DNA of 64,000 bases, from contig JAULSU010000003.1 of assembly GCA_030512335.1 (NCBI GenBank), positions 2,728,001 to 2,792,000 of the forward strand, in the 5' to 3' direction. The translations under genes and the position numbers were made by a program. Under the pieces are notes generated by a model that saw only the letters and a program-made list of their open reading frames with translations, searched no databases and was not told where the DNA came from. Positions 54,951-64,000 of the stretch are shown here, in pieces (within the stretch, counting starts at the first letter, position 1; each line of letters begins with the position of its first letter). This DNA comes from Immersiella caudata (Eukaryota; Ascomycota; Sordariomycetes; Sordariales; Lasiosphaeriaceae).

Positions 54951-57732
54951 TCATTGCGCTGTCCCTGGCTGTAGTTCTTGAGGCGGTGGTTGCTGCGGCA
55001 TCGAAGGCTTTTCCTCTGGCTGCTGTGGTGCACGCTTGAGGTCGATGCTCTTTCCCCTGCCGTGCAAAAAGCTGGCTCCCAGCGACGAGGTGCGATCCCC
55101 TGGCGGGGATTTATTCCGCCTCTGCTCTACCGTTTCACGGTACTTGTGCTTGATCCAACTGGTGAGACCCTTGGGGTCTTCTTTGCTCTCTTTGTTTGGT
55201 GCCTCGGGCCCTGGTCCCTGCCCGTCAAAACTGGCCACGTAAGAGTCCGATGTCTCGCCCGTCATGCTGTGTCGTAACTTGCCTCCGCTCCCTATTGAGC
55301 TGGAGCTGGCTTCTGCGTGTGCGTTGGATCCATACGGTGGCCGCGGCGGGCTCAGAGGGGGATGTGAGCTTGGCGGCGCTTCCTCTTTTCTTCTCGATAG
55401 CCTCCACCGCTTCTTTCTTTCCTTTTCTTTTTCCTTCTCCTTTTCAGCTGATGAATCCTGGTTTCCGCTATCGACACCAGCAGGCTGCGGCTCTTCCACT
55501 TGGTCCAGATCAGACCCCTCGTTGAATGAGCTGTGTAGCGAAGTCGGTGGTGATTTCTTGGATCTCAGGTTCACCTCGGCACTTTGAGGATGGAGGCTAT
55601 TGCTGGTTGACTGTTGGGCAGCCTGCACTGAGGCCTTTGTTGCCAGCTCTGATGGTGCCTCGGAGGGCTGTGCTCCAGCGGGACCGTCGACGTTGGGCGG
55701 AGGTCGGAGTGCATCTATGGGGTTAGTCACCTCGACGTTGGGAGAGGCGGCTGTTGAGTGTGGGAGTGAGGCCGTGGAGCTGTGGGCGCTGGGGTTTCCA
55801 CTGTGCACCTTTCTTTTCCTCAACTTGTTGGGCTGGCGGCCGTCGCTCTCCCCAGTCATGGTTCTCTGAAACAAGATTGGTAATCTGCGTTCCTTTGATG
55901 GTGTTGTCACCTCTGTGTGGTTAGGGTCTAGCAATTTCTCCTGGCTTCTGGCGGTCGCGATGGAGCGAGGAGGGACGTTTGAGTTGGCTGTCGAGGTCGG
56001 TGGTACTTGCGAGTGTTCAGGAGGAGTAGCTACCTCCTCCGCTACCCTCGGCGTGGATGGCTCTGTTGCAGCGTTCACAGGTGTCAACGGGCCAACAGGG
56101 CCATCACGAGCGGCGAATCTGCCCGACTGCAACGCGGGCGATTTCTTTGACGGAACTGTGTTGCTTCGCGCTAATCCACCAGACGGCGTGGACGGCACCG
56201 CTGGACTCGCTGGGCTGGGTGCGCCGTTTGAGTGTAGAGATCGGCGAGAGGACGTCGACTTATTTCGCCGAATCTGGCCGTCCTTTGCAACACTCTCAGC
56301 TCCAGCACTAGCATTGGACGACGACCGCGTGACCCCAGATTTTCGATTGGGGCCCGGTGTCGTAGGTGTCTTGACAATGGGAGTCCCACCCTTCTGCACC
56401 TCCTGAACTGTCTTCTCATCGGCCGCGGTGCCCTGCATGCCAATGAGAAAGTGATCCTGATTTTCGATCAGGAAGATGATGACACTCTGGTTCAAGCGGT
56501 ACTCCTCAGGAGCCATGGCATGGCTGGGATGCGATAGCATGCCCGGTTGAAAGATGGCAGCGAGGTTTTGTGAATTCATGCGGTTCTGGTCGGACTTAGC
56601 AGCAAATACCGCAAGCAAATCGAGGATGTAGAGCAGCAACTGGCGGTTCAAGGGCGGGAGCTCCGTGATGAGCTGCTGATACTTGGCAATGGCGTCGTCC
56701 ATATCAAAGTTCTCGACGAACTGTGGCCCTTCGCCGTCGGCGCTGGCTTGCTTGGTAGCGCCCCTCAACGGTTCTCGGAATTTCTCATACAGATCTAGAG
56801 GCACGACTGGCTCTGGAAGGTCGTTAAGGTAGCGCCGTAGCACGTTGGCAGCATCGTGAACCGTGTAGCCATCCCACACCAGCCCCTTTCCATACCTGTC
56901 TGGTGAGTCAAAGATTGTCTTGAGCTCCTTGATGCGCTTCTCGGATCCGCTGAGACGGAATATGCCCTCGATTTCCGTGGCTGGTAGCGAGCGTTAGCCG
57001 TCGTCGGCCACAGAGCAGGGGTCGGGTGGGGAGGGGGGAAGGGCGCGGGTAGAACAAACCCTTTTCCTTCAGGAAGACGCCGCACTTGGCGACCACGATT
57101 GGAACGTATCCGTAGATGTAACTCTTTCCATTCTCGTCAATCAGCGAGATGGCGACGTTGGCATACGTGATGCTCTGGCGCAAGGGAACGCCAAAGATGC
57201 CCTGTGGACGGGAGTCTGCGACCGTTAGTTTGAGTCCAGCAGGACCGCACCTCTTAGGAAATGAGCTCCCGGCGCATCTCTTCAAGCGCCAAGTGAGGAT
57301 GCGAGCGAGCGCATCCAACTTTGGCCCTGCAGGCCGTCTGGTAGTAAATTCTGGACCCGAGCCCGCACTTGCTTGATGAGCTCGACAGCGTTCCTCCTCG
57401 CCAAGTATGTCCTGGAGGAGCGACACAGCTGGCGGGAGCTCCGCGAGGCGGCCGTCCAAGTCCTCGGCGAACAAGGACGCCGCCCGGTAGGGACTAGATC
57501 TAGTAGATGGGAATGTACCATTGGCCTCCTGGCTCTTGGGGGCAAGCTTGAACCCCTTCCACCACGACTTGAGGTCCCGCTTGCTGTTGCCGGGTGACGC
57601 GGCGGCCTGCAGCTGCGGCGGAATGGGCGAAGGCTGCGGATACAGCGCGCTATCTCGTTGCTGTTGTTGTTGTTGTTGATGCTGCTGTTGCTGCGAGGCG
57701 GGCGGGGGAGGGTGCGGTGCGGCGGACGTCAT
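54951..57732 (-). CDS. Sac7-like Rho GTPase-activating protein
   Basis: Proposed exons (minus): 57732-57519, 57215-57060 and 56980-54951; 799 residues. The N-terminus has His/Gln-rich low complexity (including polyGln near 57660-57690) and the family motif LKSWWKGFK. The RhoGAP domain starts with QGIFGVPLRQSITYANVAIS and VAKCGVFLKEK, the arginine finger is Arg132 in EGIFRLSGS, and RRYLNDLPEPVVP and NSQNLAAIFQPGML complete it. The remaining ~500 residues are Ser/Pro-rich with a charged KEKEKEKERKKR tract. Yeast Sac7/Bag7/Lrg1 relatives switch off Rho1 at sites of polarised growth and cell-wall signalling. The 303-nt first intron is unusual, being open and a multiple of three; if retained the protein would gain 101 residues. 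The start is the first ATG of the frame. Confidence 0.85.
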
Positions 57733-60700
57733 GGCTGCGACGACGGCGCGGCGGGCGCCTGAATGAGGGCCCGGACGACAGCAGCGCGGCTGGATGCTGG
57801 CCGAGAGCGCGGGCAAGGCAGTCGGACAGCCGGCCGGCGAGAGGTGTGCAGAATAAAACGTTAAAATTCTGTCGGTCGGTCGGGCTGCGAAGAAGTGAAC
57901 GATAGAGTGCGGGCGGATGGCGGGCGGTGGATGGCCGCTACTAGTCGACGAGATGCGCTGCGCGTGGGGTTGCCCAGGGAGAGAGACCAGGAGCTGCGCA
58001 GCTCGGTGCAGCTGTCAGAGGGACTTTATTCTGCGACGCGATGCCGCCCTGATTGATTGGACCCCAGCAGGAGGTGCCCCAGCGCCCCCTAGGACCCCAA
58101 ATGCAGCGAAAAGACACCCTCGTCGATCGCGAATCCGAAACGGGGAGCCGGGAGCGGTCACTCTGCAGGAGCGACCAGCCGTCCCAGAGAGCAAACGTAA
58201 AACTGCTGATATGTCCGGCTGCTTCTGATGTCGAAATTCGCTGTCTTGTTTTCCCAGTTTTTCGAGTGCAAGGGTATTGATGGAAGACGATCAATCAATC
58301 CATGGCGGGACTCAACCCAGTGTGGGACAAAGGCGAGACCCTGCTGGGCTTTTCAAGACAGGACTGAAAGTGGGCAAAACAACAAGGGGGTAGGCGGAAC
58401 GATCCAGGCGGAACGGTGCGCGAACTTTATTACCACTGTCAAGCACAACGCCTTCAACGGCAAGCTGCACGAAATTTGGGTGTCGACAATATTGTTATAG
58501 GTATTGTACCACTTTGCGCGTTGTCTCCTCTACCCTGGCCAACCCCAAGCCGTAATGGCGTTTTTTGCCGCTTGAGGGTGACGCCTCGGCCGAACTATCT
58601 ACAATTCCCGCTCCTGACGATGCGTCTCCCTTTCTTGCGCGTCTACTGCTGCTACAGCGTTGAAGGATTGAGCCCCTCTGCACCCGAGTGCGCAAGCGTT
58701 ATGCAGAGAGCACAGCCAAGGAGACTGCCTTTACCCCCTCTCTACCCATTCGACGTTGGGATGCTGACGAGATCAGCAAGTATTCTTGTCGTGTGTGGGA
58801 TATATATTTTTACAGGAAGGCCTTCAACTATGAGATCTCGTTTTAGGCGAACCGGGATCAGCCCTGTAACGAGGCACTTTCGAGCTCATGAACAATTCTT
58901 GTGTCTTGAGTCTTCGGAGCCTCATCAACGTTACTCTTCTGCGTGGTGGCCGCTCCAACCCTCCTCTTTGCCCTCACCTCGCCGCCGAGTAAAGAGACGG
59001 AGTGGCGATCGTCTCTCGCGATGCAGATCAAGGGAGTACTTCGAGGCTGCTCGCGGCAGGGTGAATTCGTGCTAACAGCAGGGAGCGGCGTTAAGACGCG
59101 GCACAGGCTCCCACAGTTCCAGTCAACAGAGTCCGGGTAATTCTGGGTTTGGTCCCTTGCTGAAGGCGGAATTTGCTGCAGCTATGCCCGTACCTCGCCG
59201 GCGTTCGCCATCAGCACCCATCTCGTCCCACTTCACAAGGCAGGGCACTCGGCCTCTTGTCCGAGGCATGGCAATCCGACAGTACACTTTGCACTGTCGA
59301 TGAACCCTGGCTCGTCTGCTTCTGCGATGGGGGCAAGCAACGCTCTAAAGTGGTGCCTAGATATAGAGGTAGCAGGCAGCTGGCATTACAGCAAGGAAAA
59401 GCAAATGCTGCTTCTTGACACTGGACCAACATTGCTCAATTGGCAGCGCCATCTGCACTAATGACGTAGGTTGGTGAGTAGGTAGCCGTCCTGTCCATGT
59501 GCTTGGCCATTAAACTGTCCGGTGGCCGACACCAAAATGCATCCACTTCAGCGTCGTATGGATGGCGACTGAATCCGGTCAGTTTAAGCTTTGGCGTCCG
59601 ATCTGGAGCACACAATGGAGACAGCAGCAAAAGTGCATGGCGGTCTGTTCCGCCTGGCGATGTGCAGATCTAATGCCAATTGTAGACCCTACGGATCATC
59701 AGCGACCAGACGAATATCGATACCTACGGGAGTCGTCATTCTTTCGCCGCCCCGCCGCATCGCAATCGTGAGAGTCATCCGCCCAGCCTACACTCCACGT
59801 GCCGCCATGAGGCAAAAGTCAACGGACCACCAGGAAGCGTATCAGCAGCGCCTGGTAAGACTCTCTAATCTGACGATCGTCGTGGGCCAACACGACCCGG
59901 GAACCACATCTCTGAGGTTTCCATATCGCTTCGATATCTGGCCGCCTCGGTAGATGCTAGCGGAGCTGGCCATGCGACTCTTCCCCAGAACAGGGAAAAC
60001 CAGGACCCGCACAACGCGGCCCTCTACCGCTTTCCCCAGCTTTGGTACCTGTCCAGCGATTTCATTCGCAGGTTGGAGATGCGAGGGTATGAGACAGCGC
60101 TCATGTGGTCTACAGAACCGGAGCTTCCACCCCATGTGTCGGCGAAGGGTAGGCTGTTCCAAATTTACCCCTCACTCTTCCTCCAGCCATGCGCCACCAG
60201 CACATTTGCGCAATCATTTGTGTGTTGCGTTACACGAGAGCTTCCGGCTTGTTGGTTTTAGAGACTCGCCAACCCATGCGACATGGCGGGGACACCCCAA
60301 TCCTCAACCGTGGAGACAGCAGAGTGACATGTCGAGGCATGTGTCAAGCCTGCCTCTGCCGGATAAGACATGGCCAGTCGCTGGCAGAGTCAAAAAATCG
60401 GATGTCTGTTTCATGTTCAGCCTCATCTGCGGGCGTCTCGGTCTGCAGTTCGATACGAGATCTAGGAGGTTGTCATAGGCTGGGTGATTCGTGTTCAGCA
60501 GTGGCACGCGGTAGTTCGCAGCCGCGTCAGACGGCCGTTAGCTGACCGCTTCGTGCCGCCGGCGGGCACATTGGCGTCCTTGCTGGCTGAGAAGTGGAGC
60601 AGTTACTGCTGAGTGCGGATGGCTTTACGCAAGCAGAACACCGAGCTTGACCCCCGGATGGTAAAATTGAAATGTGTTACGTGTAGGTAGCCAGTCACGG

Positions 60701-61139
60701 GAACAGACACATGTGGCATCACATGCAGGTTCGGAAGAGAGAGGCGTTGCGGTGAGCGTGGAAAATTATGATGAGTCGACCAGTTGATACAGGGTTCAAG
60801 TCCTTTGGTGGGAATAGCTCCGGCTTCACCGCTCGCGCCTAGATGTACCCAAGGGGCACTAGGTGCTCCGGAGAGACAAATACTCGGAGTTGCGGGGGAG
60901 ATGCCCGATGTCAGGCCGGGTTGCCAAGCACTCGGCTGGCCGGGTTCTGATGTCATCTGCGCTCGGCTCACCTTCGGGGTGTGCACGGGCCTCTTCAGCT
61001 CCAGCGCCGAGTCGCGCCTCTTCAAGCTCGATTTTTCATCGCGGCGCAATCTTGAACGTTGAAGGAAGATTGAATCGTCAAGCCCTCCGATACACGCCTA
61101 ATCCCACCAGTCCCTCAGGATCCCTTCCCAGCCGAAATC
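57733..61139. other. Divergent gene-free region, 3.4 kb (RhoGAP gene / tim9)
   Basis: Between two divergent genes. Frames up to 219 codons (58416-59075) and 174 codons (59954-60478) are Arg/Ser/Pro-rich and match nothing. No tRNA, transposon or repeat was found. A long RhoGAP leader is plausible, as long 5' UTRs are common for fungal signalling genes. Confidence 0.5.
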
Positions 61140-61534
61140 ATGGATTCGTGAGTTTCTCCAATACATATATACGTAGTCTAAGAGCCCAACAAAATCTAAC
61201 ATCATCCCCTAACAGCCTTACTGTCTCCGAACAAAGAGAGCTCGAGCAGCGCCTCCAGAAGCGCCAGGTCAAGGAGTTCATGAGCGTACGCCAACCCTTC
61301 CCGTCCTCCCCTCCAACCCCTTACTAAATCCCTGTCCAGCTCTTCGGCAACCTCGTAGACAACTGCTTCACCGCCTGCGTCGACGACTTCACCTCCAAGG
61401 CTCTCTCTGGCCGCGAAGGCGGGTGCATCCAGCGCTGCGTCGCCAAGTCCATGACCACTCAAACACGCCTGAGCGAGCGCTTTGCCGAGCTCAACCAGGC
61501 CATGACGGCCGAGATGCAGAACAAACGCTTCTAA
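61140..61534 (+). CDS. tim9: Mitochondrial import chaperone subunit Tim9
   Basis: Exons 61140-61147, 61216-61285 and 61340-61534 give 90 residues, the normal size for a small Tim. Tim9 and Tim10 form a hexamer in the intermembrane space that carries hydrophobic precursors to the TIM22 and TIM23 machinery. The twin CX3C motif is intact, Cys35-X3-Cys39 and Cys55-X3-Cys59 with 15 residues between, as is the signature VDDFTSKALSGREGGCIQRC. The N-terminal helix (VSEQRELEQRLQKRQVKEFM) is also typical. The first exon has only eight bases (ATG, GAT, TC), so automated gene finders may miss the start. Confidence 0.94.
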
Positions 61535-62121
61535 ACTGCCCGCCAGCCATCGAATCGAATCGGAAAACCGATCGCATACCCCCCAAAAACCATAATTCTC
61601 ATCCTCGGCGAGGCCAGATCTCGTGCCTGCTGAAGGCATACAGACCTAGCGGGCGGTTTCTGCGCTACTCCACTCATGCAACCGATTGTAATATTATCCA
61701 TCACACATACCATCCATCCGGCGTGACGGGAAGGAGGAAGGAGAGCCAAATCACCATCAGGCTAGGGATTCCTGGTCGACGTGATTTTCCCCCAATTCTT
61801 ACCGTCCATAATGGTTATTGTACAACATGATATGATAGAAGGGGACCAGGAAATCCTTGACAAACTGGGAGGACATGGTTATTTCCAATACGAGCTTTGT
61901 CTCAGCTTCATGGTCGGAAAGATAGGAACGGGAATAGACGTCGTTTAATCCGGGAACCAGAGGCACAGCTGTCATTGTTACCACCATTAACGCGCCGTCC
62001 AACTCCACATCCCAAACTCACAAAGTGTATGAATACCCTATCGCATACCATTGAGAGGACAAACGCCATAATCTACAATCCCTACACCGAACCTGATCTG
62101 TTCGCTATGAATTGCTCCCAT
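61535..62121. other. Convergent spacer (tim9 / nup188)
   Basis: About 590 bases between convergent genes, holding their 3' UTRs. Nothing else is recognised. Confidence 0.5.
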
Positions 62122-64000
62122 CTACTCCAAATCCTCACTCAAAACATCTCTCACTGCCTCCAACTGGATGACGACCTTCTCCTCCAACAAATTCTCACAC
62201 CCACTCCCCTCTGACGCCTTCATAGCCCGCCAATCCGACTCTCTCGGACCCAGCGGCAGGAGCCGTTCCCTCAGCACCTTTCGGCTTGCCAGCCAGAATT
62301 CCACATTCTCCAGAACGGCGGCGGCATCCCATTGTACCTCAGGAATATCGCGTTGGTTGTTCAGGCGAAGTACGGCCAATACCCTGGTAAGCAGCGCGAG
62401 GGAATTGATCTCGGCCACGGCGATGAGTGTGACGGTTTGGGCTTCTCTCGACACAGTGCGGCTGATACCGGGCGCTTCAAAGCGTTCCGCGCTGGCGCGC
62501 AGGAGATTGGGAAATTGATTGAGGACGTATGCGACTTCTGGGGCAATGGTGGCACCCAGCGAGCGCAATATGTTGAGTAGGAGAGGTAAGACGCCCTTGG
62601 CCCAGATGCCGTAGCAGCGAGCGGCGCCGGCGTTATCAGAGAAGGGGGAGACGTTGTCGCGGCGCATGAAGCCGGTGAGGTTGGCGGTAGTGATGTTGCT
62701 TAGGAGTCCGTCGATTGCAAGCTGCTCGGCAATGGTGGGAAGTGCTGAGAGCTCGAGGAGGAAGAGAAGCGCCAGCTCGCCATAGATGGGGTCGCCCTTG
62801 TCCGCGAGCTTGTCCGCCCAGGAGAAGAGAGAAGTGGCGGACTGCAGAACCTCGAAGGAGGACATGATATTGAGGATCTGGACTTGGCATTGCTCGATGC
62901 CTGGCACACTGAGGCAGGCCTGGAGAACGGCGGTGACGAGAGCGAGATCCTCGGGGGTCGTCACTGAGTCTGGCTCGTGTACCAGGGTCACGAGGGTCCG
63001 GAAGGCCCGGGCAACGACGCGGTCGAGAATAGTCAGCACTTGCTGAGTGACAGCAACAGAATTGTCACCTGCGGCTCGTGGTCCTTCCGAGTTGGCCGAG
63101 TGCTTAGACCCCTTCAAGACCACAAAGAGGATCTTGAGGAGCGTTCGGGAATAGGACATGTTCTCTTTGGAGAACGGCTCCTCCACCGAGTAGATCGCAG
63201 TCGCGATCTTGGATAGCGGGAGGTTGATATCTTTGGGCAGTTGTGAGCACTCGGCAAGACGTTGGAGAAGCGTTAGAGCCAAGCTGGCCCGTGAGTGTAA
63301 AAGTCGTACGAAGATGCCCTCGGGGGGTTGCGCCCTTTGGTTAGATTCGAGACACTGTTCCGCGACTTGCATCATTTGTTTTGCCACAGTCCCATTCTTC
63401 GGCAAGAGACAGACACTGAGCTCCAGTAGGAGATACTCCCAGGCATGAAACAGGGCCTGGTGAGTGTTAGCTAGCATCTGAAAAATGGGGAACGCGTCTT
63501 GAAAGAGCAAACTTACAACTTCAGCTTCCACGAGGGACAGGTTCAAGTTTGCTGTTTCCATCTCATGCCGGAACCCATTCTTCTTGGGCCCAATCCACGC
63601 ACTATCGAAGTTGAGGACCGCTTCTGCAAAATCCAGGGCATAGAAGTACTGTGTGCCAAGATCTCTCGGCATCAACACTGTTCTCTTGAAGTCATCAGGG
63701 GAACACCCGGGATATCGTTTGCTGAAGTTCTTTGCGAAGTTGGCATGTAACGAAGCATTGTACTCGGATACCTGGACCGCGTTACGAAGGAAGTAATCCA
63801 AGTCATTCACGACCTCGTTTGCAAATTTGTCATGTTGGCCCATCTGGCGAAGGTGATAGAGCTGCATAGCGAATGTTTCCGCAATGTACGCAGCTATCCT
63901 CGCCTGATACCCAGCTTCTTTGGCATCGGTCCTTGACACCACTGCTGGTGCTTTCAGGGCATGAACATACGACCGCAGATCGGCCAGGAAAGGCTCCTCT
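62122..64000 (-). CDS. nup188: Nucleoporin Nup188, C-terminal part (runs off the window)
   Basis: Partial gene on the minus strand: exons from beyond 64000 to 63517, then 63456-62122, about 605 residues up to the stop. The frame stays open to the edge (EEPFLADLRSYVHALKAPAV), so the true N-terminus lies outside. The protein is all-helical with HEAT-like repeats (for example ELALLFLLELSALPTIAEQL) and matches the C-terminal region of Nup188, a large scaffold nucleoporin of the inner ring of the nuclear pore that pairs with Nic96 and Pom34. Its relative Nup192/Nup205 is the main alternative. The splice SLVEAEV|ALFHAWEYLLL removes a 60-nt intron that is open in one frame but breaks the helix pattern. 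Confidence 0.75.
   Translation of the reverse strand, partial: EEPFLADLRSYVHALKAPAVVSRTDAKEAGYQARIAAYIAETFAMQLYHLRQMGQHDKFANEVVNDLDYFLRNAVQVSEYNASLHANFAKNFSKRYPGCSPDDFKRTVLMPRDLGTQYFYALDFAEAVLNFDSAWIGPKKNGFRHEMETANLNLSLVEAEVVSLLFQDAFPIFQMLANTHQALFHAWEYLLLELSVCLLPKNGTVAKQMMQVAEQCLESNQRAQPPEGIFVRLLHSRASLALTLLQRLAECSQLPKDINLPLSKIATAIYSVEEPFSKENMSYSRTLLKILFVVLKGSKHSANSEGPRAAGDNSVAVTQQVLTILDRVVARAFRTLVTLVHEPDSVTTPEDLALVTAVLQACLSVPGIEQCQVQILNIMSSFEVLQSATSLFSWADKLADKGDPIYGELALLFLLELSALPTIAEQLAIDGLLSNITTANLTGFMRRDNVSPFSDNAGAARCYGIWAKGVLPLLLNILRSLGATIAPEVAYVLNQFPNLLRASAERFEAPGISRTVSREAQTVTLIAVAEINSLALLTRVLAVLRLNNQRDIPEVQWDAAAVLENVEFWLASRKVLRERLLPLGPRESDWRAMKASEGSGCENLLEEKVVIQLEAVRDVLSEDLE

Noticed and set aside
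58416..59075. A 219-codon open frame between the RhoGAP and tim9 genes
   Set aside because: No family resemblance, random-looking composition and no splice-site structure around it; 59954-60478 rejected for the same reason.
60785..60810. A T-loop-like GGTTCAAGTCC considered as part of a tRNA
   Set aside because: No matching D arm, anticodon arm or acceptor stem can be drawn upstream on the same strand.
1..64000. Transposons, CRISPR arrays, biosynthetic gene cluster
   Set aside because: No transposase, reverse transcriptase, terminal repeats, regular direct-repeat arrays, or core biosynthetic enzymes (PKS, NRPS, terpene synthase) were seen on either strand.

Overview
This window is nuclear DNA from a filamentous ascomycete (Pezizomycotina), most probably a Sordariomycete. 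The evidence is the gene content (fungal-type SRP9/Srp21, DUF7137 and DUF4112 proteins, a filamentous-fungal ATG1, an Nrd1-like RNA-binding protein), genes broken by short introns (mostly 46-100 nt) with GTAAGT/GTATGT-like donors and CTAAC/CTGAC branch sites, moderately GC-rich exons and single-gene transcription units on both strands. I could not identify the species. All exon models below were joined by hand from splice sites that keep the frame and restore recognisable protein families; no transcript data were available.

Layout. 1-15 kb: Yak1/DYRK kinase (+), Ctu2/Ncs2 tRNA thiolation factor (+), Oac1-type mitochondrial carrier (-), Swd2 WD40 protein (+), SRP9/Srp21 (+), ribonucleotide reductase small subunit (-), DUF4112 protein (-). 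16-30 kb: Dcp2 decapping enzyme (+), a degenerate short-chain dehydrogenase (+), Nrd1-like double-RRM protein (-), DUF7137 secretory protein (+), CDK11/Ppk23-type kinase (-), tRNA-Val(CAC) (-). 30-42 kb: coronin (+), a Cys-cluster protein of unknown role (+), a zeta-toxin-family kinase (-), a broken PEP-mutase/isocitrate-lyase-family gene (+), Atg1 (-). 42-46 kb: a 4.8-kb stretch with no gene I can support. 46-64 kb: ornithine aminotransferase (-), Gpi10 mannosyltransferase (+), ACS-family MFS transporter (-), Sac7-like RhoGAP (-), Tim9 (+) and the C-terminal part of Nup188 (-), which runs off the right edge.

The genes are a mixed housekeeping set: RNA processing and decay (Dcp2, Ctu2, Nrd1-like, Swd2), nutrient, growth and autophagy signalling (Yak1, Atg1, CDK11), actin and Rho signalling (coronin, RhoGAP), mitochondria (Oac1, Tim9), secretion and cell surface (SRP9, Gpi10), and the nuclear pore (Nup188). 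There is no operon, biosynthetic cluster, transposon or CRISPR array. I found no convincing new multi-gene system. The points most worth a second look are a 10-nt microexon in the Nrd1-like gene, a cluster of MluI cell-cycle boxes in the promoter and introns of the ribonucleotide reductase gene, an SDR that has lost its catalytic residues, a decaying PEP-mutase-family gene, a zeta-family kinase without a visible antitoxin partner, and a 303-nt intron in the RhoGAP gene that is open and in frame.
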